Positions 33,520 through 42,324 of a stretch of 64,000 bases of DNA are shown here, piece after piece. The notes under the pieces were generated by a model. The model was not told the origin of the DNA, did not search any database, and worked only from the letters and a program-made list of their open reading frames with translations. How positions within the stretch are numbered: the stretch's first letter is position 1; each line of letters begins with the position of its first letter. The position numbers and the translations under genes are program-made. Source of the stretch: Aquincolibacterium sp041674705 (GTDB lineage Bacteria > Omnitrophota > Omnitrophia > Omnitrophales > Aquincolibacteriaceae); contig JBAYVF010000001.1 of assembly GCA_041674705.1 (NCBI GenBank), positions 124,001 to 188,000 of the forward strand, given 5' to 3'.

Positions 33520-34638
33520 ATGAAAAAAAGCATCGAACCGGTTGAGACAAAATATTTTACGTTCGCGGAAGCGGAAGAATTCAAACTGGAATCCGGGCGT
33601 ACGCTCGGCCCCATCACGCTTGCCTATGAGACTTACGGTTCACTGAACGCGGACAAGTCGAACGCGATCCTGGTGATGCACGCTTTTTCCGGAAATGCGC
33701 ATGTCGCCGGCCCCGTGACCGGGGACCAGGATCCAGCCTGGTGGGATTTTATGGTTGGATCGGGCAAGGCGTTGGATACGGATAAATATTTTGTGATCTG
33801 CATCAATGTGATCGGAGGCTGTAAAGGCAGCACCGGTCCGTCTTCGATCAGCCCCAAGACGGGGAAACCTTACGGGATCGATTTTCCGCTTATCACGATC
33901 GGCGATATAGTTCGTTCGCAGAAAGTCCTGATCGACCATCTTGGCATTAAAAAACTTCTCGGCGTGATTGGCGGATCCATGGGCGGGATGTTGGCGCTCC
34001 AGTGGGTCGCGTCTTTTCCGGAGGCTGTGGAATGTGTGATCCCGATCGCCGCCACACTCAAGCATTCGCCGCAGCAGATCGCCTTTAACGAAGTCGGCCG
34101 GCAGGCCATCATGGCAGATCCCGCCTGGAATGGCGGCAATTATTACGGCGGCACTTCGCCTGAAAAGGGACTTGCGGTCGCCCGCATGGTCGGGCATATC
34201 ACCTACATGAGCAATAATTCCATGGAGGAGAAGTTTTCCAGGCGCCTTAAGGACGACAACACGGGATTCAAATTTTCCGCGGATTTTGAGGTGGAGGGCT
34301 ATCTTCAGTATCGCGGGATGAGTTTTGTGAAGCGTTTTGACGCGAACACCTATCTCTATATCACCAAGGCCATGGATTACTTCGATCTTTCGGATGCGAA
34401 ATGGATCCCCGAAGGCGGGCTTCCGGGGGTCCGGTTCCTTGTGATCGCGTTCAAGTCCGATTGGCTTTATCCGTCCTCGCAATCGCAGGATATGGTGCGT
34501 CAGCTTCAGATGCGCCAGATCGACGCGACCTATTGCGAGATCGATGCGGGCTACGGTCATGATTCGTTCCTGATCGAGAGCGAAGCTGAGAAACAGTCGC
34601 ATCTCATCAAGCATTTCCTCGCGAAGCGAAAGGGATAA
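33520..34638 (+). CDS. metX: Homoserine O-acetyltransferase
   Basis: A 372-residue alpha/beta hydrolase-fold acyltransferase that activates homoserine for MetY. It has LAYETYGSLN, the oxyanion-region HAFSGNAHVAG, the nucleophile S153 in GGSMGG, an Asp in FKSDWLYP and a His in GYGHDSFL. The acyl donor (acetyl- or succinyl-CoA) cannot be set from motifs alone; pairing with MetY favours acetyl. ATG at 33520 has GGAAG upstream. MetW follows, the usual partner. Confidence 0.93.
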   Translation: MKKSIEPVETKYFTFAEAEEFKLESGRTLGPITLAYETYGSLNADKSNAILVMHAFSGNAHVAGPVTGDQDPAWWDFMVGSGKALDTDKYFVICINVIGGCKGSTGPSSISPKTGKPYGIDFPLITIGDIVRSQKVLIDHLGIKKLLGVIGGSMGGMLALQWVASFPEAVECVIPIAATLKHSPQQIAFNEVGRQAIMADPAWNGGNYYGGTSPEKGLAVARMVGHITYMSNNSMEEKFSRRLKDDNTGFKFSADFEVEGYLQYRGMSFVKRFDANTYLYITKAMDYFDLSDAKWIPEGGLPGVRFLVIAFKSDWLYPSSQSQDMVRQLQMRQIDATYCEIDAGYGHDSFLIESEAEKQSHLIKHFLAKRKG

Positions 34639-34737
34639 CCTTTTTAAAACTCGGCTTTGAATTTAAAACGGGTTTTCATTAGGGTCCCTTGTTCTTTCCC
34701 TTGAAAAAAATCCAACAGAGGAATACTATCTCAACCT

Positions 34738-35331
34738 ATGAAATCAACAATTAAACGGCTCGACCATCAGGTGATCTGCGGGATCGTGGAGGAAGGCTCC
34801 AAAGTGCTGGACCTGGGCTGCGGGAACGGCGATCTTTTGCAACTTCTTGCCGAACGGCGAGGCGCGAAGGCTCAAGGCGTTGAGGTGAATAATGATGCCA
34901 TCCACGCTTGTGTCGAAAAGGGGCTGAGCGTTTTCCATAGCGATATCGATAGCGGTCTTCCGTATTATCCCGACCAATCCTTTGATTATGTGATCCTGAA
35001 CCAGAGTTTGCAGGAAGCCAAGAAGGTCGAAGCCGTAATCTCCGAGGCTCTCCGGGTGGGGAAGAAGGCTATCATTGGCTTTCCTAATTTCGCGCATCTG
35101 GAGGCCCGTATCCTTATGTTTTTTGGCGGCCGGGCGCCCATCGTTTCGTCGCTCCCCTACGAGTGGTACAGTACGCCGAACCTGCGTTTTCTCTCCATCA
35201 AGGATTTCAAGGCCTTTTGCGCGGTCAAGGGTTACAAGATCCTGGCGTCGCATTTTCTTGACTCTCAGGGTCAGGTCCGCGTGCTTCCCAACCTTTTTGC
35301 CCAGAACGCCATTTTTGTTATCACGAAATAG
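34738..35331 (+). CDS. metW: MetW, methionine biosynthesis protein
   Basis: A 197-residue methyltransferase-like protein with the SAM-type motif VLDLGCGNGDLL (23-34), followed by the MetW pattern GVEVNNDAI, VILNQSLQEAK and GFPNFAHLEAR. MetW forms a complex with MetX and stimulates it in species where both are present. It is 99 nt after metX with an AGAGG ribosome-binding site, so it is probably co-transcribed. Confidence 0.93.
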   Translation: MKSTIKRLDHQVICGIVEEGSKVLDLGCGNGDLLQLLAERRGAKAQGVEVNNDAIHACVEKGLSVFHSDIDSGLPYYPDQSFDYVILNQSLQEAKKVEAVISEALRVGKKAIIGFPNFAHLEARILMFFGGRAPIVSSLPYEWYSTPNLRFLSIKDFKAFCAVKGYKILASHFLDSQGQVRVLPNLFAQNAIFVITK

Positions 35332-35355
35332 CCTCTTTTTTGATAAAGGAGAATC

Positions 35356-35718
35356 ATGACCTCACTGCCTTCAAAGAAACTCGAAATCTTCAAGAACCCG
35401 AATCCTAAACGGGATTATGATATTGAGATGGATTGTCCGGAATTCACGTGCCTTTGTCCCAAGACCGGCCAGCCGGATTTCGCAACGATCCGTATTTGTT
35501 ACGTGCCCGACGAATTCTGCGTGGAACTAAAAAGCCTGAAGCTCTATCTCTGGAGCTACCGGAATGAAGGCGCGTTCCATGAGGCGGTGACCAACAAGAT
35601 CCTGGATGATCTCGTGAAGGCGGTGAAACCCCGTCACATGTCGATCGAAGCGGATTTTTTTGTGCGCGGCGGCATCCACACGGTCATTACGGCGGTTTAT
35701 TCAAAAAAGAAGAAATAG
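35356..35718 (+). CDS. queF: NADPH-dependent preQ0 reductase (type I QueF)
   Basis: A 120-residue QueF of the short type. The catalytic cysteine C34 lies in FTCLCPKTGQPDF, and the QueF motif ELKSLKLYLWSYRNEG follows, ending in a conserved FFVRGGIHT. It reduces preQ0 to preQ1 in queuosine synthesis. Short QueF is the B. subtilis type and is half the size of the E. coli form. GGAG before the ATG is clear. No other queuosine gene or preQ1 riboswitch is visible. Confidence 0.93.
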   Translation: MTSLPSKKLEIFKNPNPKRDYDIEMDCPEFTCLCPKTGQPDFATIRICYVPDEFCVELKSLKLYLWSYRNEGAFHEAVTNKILDDLVKAVKPRHMSIEADFFVRGGIHTVITAVYSKKKK

Positions 35719-35725
35719 TTAGGAT

Positions 35726-35855
35726 AAGCACCAAGAATCAATTTCCAAATTCCAAGCAAGCACCAAACGCCAATCTTCAAAGTGTGTTTGGAATTTTTAT
35801 TTTTGAGAAATGGAATTTGTTTGGTTCTTGGTTCTTGGTTCTTGGTTTTTGGAAT
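35726..35855. repeat. Tandem-word hairpin W6
   Basis: The left part (35726-35772) repeats CCAAG/CCAAA words with an AT-rich middle. The right part ends with four copies of a 7-nt word (TTGGTTC, TTGGTTC, TTGGTTC, TTGGTTT), complementary to it. It fills the space between queF and tpx. Confidence 0.72.
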
Positions 35856-35876
35856 TTTAAATGGCAGGAGCGAGAT

Positions 35877-36398
35877 ATGAGCATCGTAGAACGTAAAGGT
35901 GTTGTCACATTCAAAGGTGGGCCCCTCACATTGATCGGGCCGGAGCTTAAGGCGGGGGACAAAGCCCCGGATTTTAAGTTGAGCGATGCGGGTTTAAAAT
36001 CTGTGACCCTGGCGGATTCCAAGGGGAAGACGCGGCTTATCAGCGTGGTGCCTTCGATCGATACCCCGGTTTGCGATCTTCAGACGAAACGATTCAATCA
36101 GGAGGCTTCCAAGCTTCCGGCTCATGTGGCCGTTATCACGGTCAGCATGGATCTTCCGTTCGCTCAAGCGCGCTGGTGCGGCCTTGCGAGCGCCGATAAA
36201 ATTCAGATGCTTTCGGATTACAAGGAACACGCCTTCGGGCAGGCTTACGGCGTTCTCATCAAGGAGTTACAACTTCTCTCTCGCTCTGTTTTTGTGATCG
36301 GGCCGGACGACAAGGTGCAATATGCCGAATACGTCAAGGAGATCACCCAACAGCCCGATTATGAAAAAGTCCTCGGATTTATCAAGGCCCGTGCCTAA
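35877..36398 (+). CDS. tpx: Thiol peroxidase, atypical 2-Cys peroxiredoxin
   Basis: A 173-residue Tpx that reduces hydroperoxides with thioredoxin. It has the peroxidatic C66 in TPVCDLQT, the resolving C101 in ARWCGL, and the family opening FKGGPLTLIGPEL. Spacing matches E. coli Tpx (35 residues between cysteines). The ATG at 35877 is preceded by CAGGAGC. It overlaps the next gene by eight nt. The upstream in-frame extension comes from the hairpin W6 and is not included. Confidence 0.95.
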   Translation: MSIVERKGVVTFKGGPLTLIGPELKAGDKAPDFKLSDAGLKSVTLADSKGKTRLISVVPSIDTPVCDLQTKRFNQEASKLPAHVAVITVSMDLPFAQARWCGLASADKIQMLSDYKEHAFGQAYGVLIKELQLLSRSVFVIGPDDKVQYAEYVKEITQQPDYEKVLGFIKARA

Positions 36399-36747
36399 AC
36401 GCTTCCTCCTTTTTATTCTCGTCTTCTTAGCAGCCTCCGCCTGTCTTTGCGCTGCGGAGCCGGTGATGAGAACGCTTTCCGCTCATGTGGTGAAGATCGC
36501 CGAAGACGGTTCAAGTCTTGACGTGGATTTCCGCCATCCCGCGACAGGAGAGGTCCACCGCATGACTTTTTATTTGGATCATGGGGCGGGCTTAAAGGAG
36601 ACCGAGCAGCTCCGCGAGCTTCGCGCCGGGCAGGTCGTGAATATCGATTATATGGAAGGGGAAAAACATCGTCTTTTGATCCGTCGTATCGCGCGCGTCA
36701 AACTTTCCGGCCCGCCTGCGGGCCTTGAGAACTTCCGTGGTCTATAA
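36391..36747 (+). CDS. Small exported or lipoprotein, unknown
   Basis: A 118-residue protein with a signal peptide (PKRFLLFILVFLAASAC) and Cys at a lipoprotein-like position. The mature part is mainly beta-type (VKIAEDGSSLDVDFRHP, GQVVNIDYMEGEKHRLLIRRI). I do not recognise it. GTG at 36391 is chosen because it overlaps the tpx stop by eight nt; an in-frame ATG at 36361 would overlap tpx by 38 nt. It also overlaps the next gene. Confidence 0.6.
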   Translation: MPKRFLLFILVFLAASACLCAAEPVMRTLSAHVVKIAEDGSSLDVDFRHPATGEVHRMTFYLDHGAGLKETEQLRELRAGQVVNIDYMEGEKHRLLIRRIARVKLSGPPAGLENFRGL

Positions 36748-37564
36748 ACGCGTTTTGCTGTCGTTCCTTGTTTTTCCGGCCTTTCTTTTCACCTTATCTT
36801 TTGCCTACGCCTATGAAAATGGAGAACCCGAAGATCCTACAGCGGTGCGGGATGTGATCGGCGAAGATCTTTCAGGGAAAACCGATGTGGAGCTTATCGG
36901 GATGGAACGGGAACTCAAGTCGAAACTGGGCATGGAGCCCGGGAACGCGGATCTTTTTTATCAGCTTTCGACGGTCTATGCCACACTTTTTGACCGGACG
37001 CGCAAACAAAAAGGAAATCAATCCCTGGAGTGGCTCGTGAAAAGCCGGGATGCGCTTGAAAAAGTTTTAATGATCCGTCCGGAGGACAAGGTCGCGCATT
37101 ATAATCTCGGGGTCGTCTATAAACGGCTCGGGCAGATGGAACGCGCGCGCGAAGAGCTCAAGAAAGCGATCCGGCTTTGTGATCCGGCGACGGATGTTTA
37201 CCTTCTGTGCTCGTCCTGGCTCCAGATCGGCTCGGTCTATGAGGAGCAGGGATTTTTTGAGGAGGCGAAGGAGGCTTATCTCAAGGCCCGGGAATTTGAT
37301 TACGGAAATCCGGATATCCAGGAAGCCATTCGCGATGTGGATATCAAGCGGAAGACTCCGGAAAAGGGAGGCGGTTCCTCGTTCGGGATGCCTTCGATGG
37401 GAAGCGCCCTTTCCACGGACCCGCAGACCGCAGCGGCGATGGGGAAGGATCCGAACGCGCAGGATCAGGGGGGGATCGCCCAGGCGCTCCCGGCTCTGGG
37501 TCAGGCACTCATGCAGAAATTCGGTGGCGGGGGCGGTGGAGAGGACACGAGTGGACAAAATTAG
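36737..37564 (+). CDS. Exported TPR-repeat protein
   Basis: A 275-residue protein with a signal peptide (about residues 1-26, ending SFAYA). Three to four TPR units follow: LGMEPGNADLFYQLSTVYA, RPEDKVAHYNLGVVYKRLGQMERAREELKKAI and LQIGSVYEEQGFFEEAKEAYLKA. It ends in a low-complexity Gly-rich tail with GGGGGG. TPR proteins bind other proteins; the partner is unknown. GTG at 36737 is preferred to TTG at 36725, but both are possible. It overlaps both neighbours, so the unit tpx to HAD is one transcript. Confidence 0.7.
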   Translation: MVYKRVLLSFLVFPAFLFTLSFAYAYENGEPEDPTAVRDVIGEDLSGKTDVELIGMERELKSKLGMEPGNADLFYQLSTVYATLFDRTRKQKGNQSLEWLVKSRDALEKVLMIRPEDKVAHYNLGVVYKRLGQMERAREELKKAIRLCDPATDVYLLCSSWLQIGSVYEEQGFFEEAKEAYLKAREFDYGNPDIQEAIRDVDIKRKTPEKGGGSSFGMPSMGSALSTDPQTAAAMGKDPNAQDQGGIAQALPALGQALMQKFGGGGGGEDTSGQN

Positions 37565-38273
37565 TAAGATCCCTTCGGGTACAAAAGCGATCCTGCTGGA
37601 TGCGGGAGGAACGCTCTTCCATCCGTTTCCGTCTGTGGGGTATCATTACAGCGAAGTAGCCGCGAAACATGGTTGTCAGGTGAGCGCCCAAGAAGTCGAG
37701 GTCGCGTTTCGCCGGGTCTGGAGCAAGCACGACGCGATCGGGGATCTCCGGAGCCAATCGGATGAAAAGATCGAGAAAGAATTCTGGCGTAAGATCGTGG
37801 CGGCGGTTTTCAAGGATTTCAAGGGGCTTAAAGCGTTCGATCCTTTTTTTGATGAGCTGCATACTCTTTTTGCTGAACCCGGCGTTTGGAGGTTGTATCC
37901 TGAGGTGGAAGAAGTACTCCGCTCGTTTAAGGAGAAAAAGTTTATTATTGGGATGGTCTCGAACTGGGACAGCCGCCTTTTGAAATTATGCAAAGGCCTT
38001 GGGATCGACCGGTATTTTGATTTCAAAGTCATCTCGGCGGTGTTTGGCGCGGCCAAACCCAACCCGAAAATTTTTCAGGAAGCCGTCAGGCAAGCGAATG
38101 TGCGGGTCGATGAAGCTCTCCATATCGGGGATAGCCTGGAAGACGATATCCGCGGCGCGCACCTGGCCGGGATCAAATCGATCTGGCTCGATCGCTCGGA
38201 CCGTCACGCGACTTTAACAAAAGATCATCAGGATTTCGTGACCGTGATCCGCGATCTTCGAGAGTTACTTTAG
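37551..38273 (+). CDS. HAD superfamily (HAD-IA) hydrolase
   Basis: A 240-residue HAD-IA phosphatase. Motif I is LLDAGGTLF (nucleophile Asp near residue 15; the second Asp of the usual DxD is replaced by Gly, as in the HDHD3-like group), motif II is GMVSNWDSR, and motif III/IV is KPNPKIF and HIGDSLEDDI. Its substrate is unknown. GTG at 37551 has GGAGAGG upstream and overlaps the TPR gene by 14 nt. Confidence 0.85.
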   Translation: MDKISKIPSGTKAILLDAGGTLFHPFPSVGYHYSEVAAKHGCQVSAQEVEVAFRRVWSKHDAIGDLRSQSDEKIEKEFWRKIVAAVFKDFKGLKAFDPFFDELHTLFAEPGVWRLYPEVEEVLRSFKEKKFIIGMVSNWDSRLLKLCKGLGIDRYFDFKVISAVFGAAKPNPKIFQEAVRQANVRVDEALHIGDSLEDDIRGAHLAGIKSIWLDRSDRHATLTKDHQDFVTVIRDLRELL

Positions 38274-38278
38274 GAGCG

Positions 38279-38902
38279 ATGATGACAGAAAAAAAGAATA
38301 TCCTTGTCTTAGACGTTGAAACGCAGAAATCGTTCAAGGAGATCGGAAAATCGAAGGCGATGAGCCTCTCGAAGCTCAAGGTCTCGGTGGTTTGCACTTA
38401 CGATTATCTGACGGACACGTATGCGTCTTACGAAGAAAAGGATATGGTGAAATTCGAACAAAGGCTTCAGACCGCGGATCTCCTGATCGGGTTTAATATC
38501 CGGCGCTTCGATATGGCGGTGCTTCAGCCGTATCTTTTTAAGTCGGTCGACCAGTTCCCGGTGCTGGACCTTTTGGATGATCCTGAAAAGGCCCGCGGGC
38601 ACCGGGTCAGCTTGGATAGCGTGGCGCGCGCGACACTCAAGGAAGGGAAGTCCGGTGACGGGGCGGAAGCCTTGGTGCTTTTCAAGGAAGGCCGGATGGA
38701 GGAACTCAAGAAATATTGTCTGGACGACGTGCGCCTGACGAAGAATATTTATGAATATGGCTGCCGGGAAGGTAAAGTCTATTTTACTTCGACCTGGGAT
38801 TTTAAAACGTACGAGATCCCGGTGAACTGGAAGCAGGCGACCGAAGAGTTTCTGAATAAAAAAGGCGCGCCCAAAACGGATTTTCCAACAAGTCTGTTTT
38901 AA
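38279..38902 (+). CDS. Ribonuclease H-like 3'-5' exonuclease domain protein
   Basis: A 207-residue protein with the order of DEDD nucleases: DVET (Exo I) near residue 12, GFNIRRFDMAVLQ (Exo II) and YCLDDVRLTKNIY (Exo III). It resembles the RNase H_2 / YprB-like domain of helicase-associated nucleases but is alone here. The target is unknown. It starts five nt after the HAD gene and is followed by a perfect palindromic terminator. Confidence 0.78.
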   Translation: MMTEKKNILVLDVETQKSFKEIGKSKAMSLSKLKVSVVCTYDYLTDTYASYEEKDMVKFEQRLQTADLLIGFNIRRFDMAVLQPYLFKSVDQFPVLDLLDDPEKARGHRVSLDSVARATLKEGKSGDGAEALVLFKEGRMEELKKYCLDDVRLTKNIYEYGCREGKVYFTSTWDFKTYEIPVNWKQATEEFLNKKGAPKTDFPTSLF

Positions 38903-38917
38903 TGTGCGTGCCCTTTC

Positions 38918-38949
38918 AAGACCCGGTCTTCCGCGGAAGACCGGGTCTT
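38918..38949. terminator. Perfect 32-nt palindromic terminator
   Basis: AAGACCCGGTCTTCCG and its exact mirror complement form a 16-bp palindrome with extended pairing on both sides (CCCTTTC and GAAGGG). Its core AAGACCCGG is shared with the terminator at 63441. Confidence 0.8.
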
Positions 38950-38978
38950 TGAAGGGTTAGCGAAAGTCGGAGGATCTC

Positions 38979-40196
38979 TTGATAATGACTGAAATCTCAA
39001 ATTCGCCATTCATCTTCATCAGCGTATTTTTTCTGGGCCTCGGGCTCAATCTGACGCCGTGCGTCTATCCCATGCTCTCTATCACGATCTCGCTTTTCAA
39101 GGGTTCGGAGCATGAACCGCATGGCCGCGCGTTCGTGAAGGCCTTGGCGTATGTGCTCGGCATGGTGACCATGTATAGTGTCCTCGGGCTCATGGCGGCG
39201 ATGACGGGAAGTTTTTTTGGCGAGTGGCTCCGGAATTTTTGGGTGCAACTGGCGACAGGGATCCTGGTGATCGGCCTCGCATTCAGCATGCTCGGGCTTT
39301 ATCAGTTCCGGCTTCCCGCATGGCTTGTGCCGTCCCATCGAGGAACGGCCGCAGGGGCTCTTCTCAGCTTTTTTGTTTCAGGACTTTTGGTCGGGATCGT
39401 TGCGGCGCCGTGTATGGGACCCGCTGTGTTGGGGCTTCTCGCCTTTGTGAGCGTGCAACAGAATATAATTTTCGGTTTTTCTCTGTTCTTTGTTATGGCG
39501 CTCGGTCTCGGGCTTCCGTATCTTGTGCTTGGAACTTATTCCGGGTTACTCGCGAAACTTCCAAAATCCGGGGCGTGGCTGGTTTGGTTCGAGCGGCTGA
39601 TGGGCGTGGTGCTTTTGACATTCGGGGTCTTTTATGTCGCGATCGCTTTCAAGTGGCCGTTCGTACAATGGATCGTTCCGGGCGCGTTCGTAGCAGGCGG
39701 CCTTTATCTGGGGTGGATCGAACGCTCCGCACGGCTTGCAAAAAAGTTTTTTGCTTTTCAATGGATCCTGGGGACCCTTGCCGTTGCTCTTGGCCTTTTC
39801 TTTTTTTTCGCGCCGAAAGGCGGCATGGTGTGGGAAAAATATCACGCCGGTATTCTTGAGGAGGCCCGCGCCTCGGGGCAGCCGGTGATCCTTGATTTTT
39901 ATGCGGACTGGTGTATTCCGTGCCACGAGCTCGATCAGTTCACGTATTCGGACCCTCGCGTAATCGCGATGCTGACGGATTTCCGCAAGATCAAGGTGGA
40001 TGCCACCTCCGAAGAGGAGGAAGAGACCCGTGACGCGATACGCCAGTTCGATGTCTTCGGTGTCCCGACGATCATTTTTCTAAATGAGAAAGGCCGGGAG
40101 ATCCCCAGCCTTCGCATGAATGGTTTTGTTCCGCCTGAAGCATTGGTAAGCGCTGTTCGTGCTTCCGAATTGGGGAATACGTCGGGGAGCGAATAA
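38979..40196 (+). CDS. DsbD-like thiol:disulfide interchange protein
   Basis: A 405-residue protein: a CcdA/DsbD-beta membrane domain of about eight helices carrying the two key cysteines (LTPCVYP and AAPCMGP), then a periplasmic thioredoxin domain with WCIPC near residue 317. The N-terminal DsbD-alpha domain is missing, as in shorter DsbD-like reductants. It takes electrons from cytosolic thioredoxin to periplasmic proteins such as the thioredoxin-like protein at 17073. TTG at 38979 is five nt after GGAGG; an ATG six nt further on is the alternative start. Confidence 0.9.
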   Translation: MIMTEISNSPFIFISVFFLGLGLNLTPCVYPMLSITISLFKGSEHEPHGRAFVKALAYVLGMVTMYSVLGLMAAMTGSFFGEWLRNFWVQLATGILVIGLAFSMLGLYQFRLPAWLVPSHRGTAAGALLSFFVSGLLVGIVAAPCMGPAVLGLLAFVSVQQNIIFGFSLFFVMALGLGLPYLVLGTYSGLLAKLPKSGAWLVWFERLMGVVLLTFGVFYVAIAFKWPFVQWIVPGAFVAGGLYLGWIERSARLAKKFFAFQWILGTLAVALGLFFFFAPKGGMVWEKYHAGILEEARASGQPVILDFYADWCIPCHELDQFTYSDPRVIAMLTDFRKIKVDATSEEEEETRDAIRQFDVFGVPTIIFLNEKGREIPSLRMNGFVPPEALVSAVRASELGNTSGSE

Positions 40197-40275
40197 CATG
40201 GGCGTTTGCCGTTTCCCGGTTCTTTGATACAATGCGTCAACTCATACATGCCAAACCTCTGAGAAACCGTTTAAA

Positions 40276-41376
40276 ATGAAAATTCTCCAGCGTTACGTTC
40301 TTAAAGAGCTGCTTTTGCCGTGCCTTCTTTGTTTCACGGTCCTGTGTTTTATCTTTATGGCCGCGAATTTGGTCAAGATGGCCGACATGATCATCGGGCG
40401 CGGCGTGCCGTTCACTCAGACCCTTTATATCCTCGTGCTCGTATTCCCGACCGCCGTGAGCTGGGCTGCGCCGATGAGCCTTCTGACGGGCGTTTTGATC
40501 GTATTCGGAAGTTTTTCCCAGCACAATGAATTCCGCGCCATGAAAGCCTCCGGGGTTCATCCCTTGAGATTCATGATGCCCCCGCTGCTTCTGGGCCTCG
40601 CGCTTAGCATGCTGATGTTCGTTTTTAATGATCAGGTGGGGCCCGCGGCGAGATTTGAATTCCGCAAAGCGACCAAGAAAATGATCATGAAGCATCCCAT
40701 GGCGCTGATCGAGCCGGGCCGTTTTGTGAAGATCAGCTCCAATATTCTTTTTCTCGCGAAACGGGTCGAAGGCGGCGAAATGAAGGATATCGTAGCGCAC
40801 GAGGGCGTGGATTCTGAAAATCCCGTGAGAACGATCGTGGCGGAGAGAGGCAAGATCGTGATGGACTCGAATACCGGACAGCTCGAGGTCCAGCTTTTCA
40901 ACGGGAGCGTCTCGGAGTCCCAGGACAAGGGAATCCAGTCCGTTCAGTTTACGACCTACAAGTTTCCGACGATGGACGAAGACGATATCCGCAAGATGGG
41001 TAAAAAGAAAAAGGATATGAATCTGGCCGAACTCTTAGTAGAAATCACGGAGATCCTTTCGGGCCTTCCGGGGAATGTCGACAAAAAGGATCTTCGCAGT
41101 CTTTGGGTTACTTTTCATCAAAGGATCGCTTTCTCATTCGCGTCCCTTGTGTTCATGTTCATTGGAATTCCGATCGCGGTGATCGTCAAGCGGGGAGAAG
41201 TGGTGATCAGTTTCGGGATCTCGATGGCGGCTATGGGGCTTTATTACATTCTCTTCGCGATCGCCCAAACCCTGGCGTCACGCGGGGGTTTGCCGCCCAT
41301 GATCTGCCTCTGGCTTCCGAACATCGTTCTGATCGGAACCGGAATGTTTTTTCTTCGCAAAGCCATTCTTTCCTAG
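40276..41376 (+). CDS. LptF/LptG family LPS export permease
   Basis: A 366-residue inner-membrane permease of the YjgP/YjgQ family: three helices at each end with a large periplasmic domain (about 130-260) in between. It has YVLKELLLPCLLCF at the start and FFLRKAIL at the end. With LptB it powers LPS transport to the outer membrane. Only one of the pair (F or G) is in the window, and the usual partner is missing next to it. The next gene is convergent. Confidence 0.9.
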   Translation: MKILQRYVLKELLLPCLLCFTVLCFIFMAANLVKMADMIIGRGVPFTQTLYILVLVFPTAVSWAAPMSLLTGVLIVFGSFSQHNEFRAMKASGVHPLRFMMPPLLLGLALSMLMFVFNDQVGPAARFEFRKATKKMIMKHPMALIEPGRFVKISSNILFLAKRVEGGEMKDIVAHEGVDSENPVRTIVAERGKIVMDSNTGQLEVQLFNGSVSESQDKGIQSVQFTTYKFPTMDEDDIRKMGKKKKDMNLAELLVEITEILSGLPGNVDKKDLRSLWVTFHQRIAFSFASLVFMFIGIPIAVIVKRGEVVISFGISMAAMGLYYILFAIAQTLASRGGLPPMICLWLPNIVLIGTGMFFLRKAILS

Positions 41377-41411
41377 CACCGTCTTCTGTTTAATTTTACA
41401 GGGTAACAGCG

Positions 41412-42224
41412 CTAGCATTTTATCTTCAGATAATTCTTCACCCGGGTCTTCCAACCCCCAAGGCGCTTAGAACAATCTTTTTCGGGCGGGGCATTTTTAA
41501 CCCTGTTCTCAAGGACCTTTTTTGCTGCCCGGACGAATTCCTCTAGCGCATTCTCTTTTTTTTCAGGGGTCCGCATTTCTTCCAGGACCTGGAGAAGCCC
41601 CCAGCCTTGTCCTTGGGATCTTTCGGTTTCAAGGATGCCCTCGCCTTTAAAATTCACATAATCAATAAGAGCGAACATTCCCTTGGGAGCATCGGCGATC
41701 CATTGGAATTTCAGTTCGATCCCCGGGCGTTTTTCCTCCGGGATTGCCGCCAACATCCGGGGAAGGATCCCTTTGACTCTTTGAATAATGAATTGGGTTT
41801 GAAGCCCTTGGGTCTGGTTCAGGAAATTCTTGAGGGTCGTCATACGTTCACTTGAAAGATCGTTCAGGAACTCTTCGCGGTTTTTCCACGGGGCCTCCCG
41901 GGTTGGCAAGGCTTTGATCCACGCGGGGATTGTTGTTTTTTGAGCTTCCAGAAAGGAAAGAAAATCCGGGAACAGCTCCTGATAAGGGCCTTTTTTCCCT
42001 TGGGGGTACCAGATAAAGTGCCCGAGTCCGAACGAAGGAAAAGCCTCATCGGCGTTCCAGGTGACCATCCGTTCCACACGGCTCGAACATTCGTTGAAGA
42101 AGATCATCTTTTGGAGGCAGCCCAGTTCATCGGCGGTCATCGGAGCGTCTGGGGATTGAGCCCGGAGGGGGAGCGACGCAGAAAAGAAACACAGGAAAAA
42201 GAATACCGCTACGAATGATTTCAT
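41412..42224 (-). CDS. Exported protein of unknown function with a lysozyme-like motif
   Basis: A 270-residue protein with a signal peptide (residues 1-23). The mature N-terminus has ECSSRVERMVTWNADEAFPSFGLGHFIWYP. The order Glu, then a WN turn, then a SxGxGHF segment resembles the E...GYGH pattern of T4-type lysozymes (GH24), so a peptidoglycan-active fold is possible, but I cannot name a family. Four cysteines may form disulfides. It stands alone and converges with the LPS permease. Confidence 0.6.
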   Translation of the reverse strand: MKSFVAVFFFLCFFSASLPLRAQSPDAPMTADELGCLQKMIFFNECSSRVERMVTWNADEAFPSFGLGHFIWYPQGKKGPYQELFPDFLSFLEAQKTTIPAWIKALPTREAPWKNREEFLNDLSSERMTTLKNFLNQTQGLQTQFIIQRVKGILPRMLAAIPEEKRPGIELKFQWIADAPKGMFALIDYVNFKGEGILETERSQGQGWGLLQVLEEMRTPEKKENALEEFVRAAKKVLENRVKNAPPEKDCSKRLGGWKTRVKNYLKIKC

Positions 42225-42324
42225 AGCCTCCCCAGCGTCGAGCGTTTTAAAAATATTTTATGAGCGCTTGAGGGATTTTAGTCCTGGGGTCTTCGAAATG
42301 CAATCGGAGAGTCAAAAAAAGAGG

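Noticed and set aside
35332..35355. preQ1 riboswitch before queF
   Set aside because: Only 24 nt separate metW and queF, too short, and no such motif is seen.
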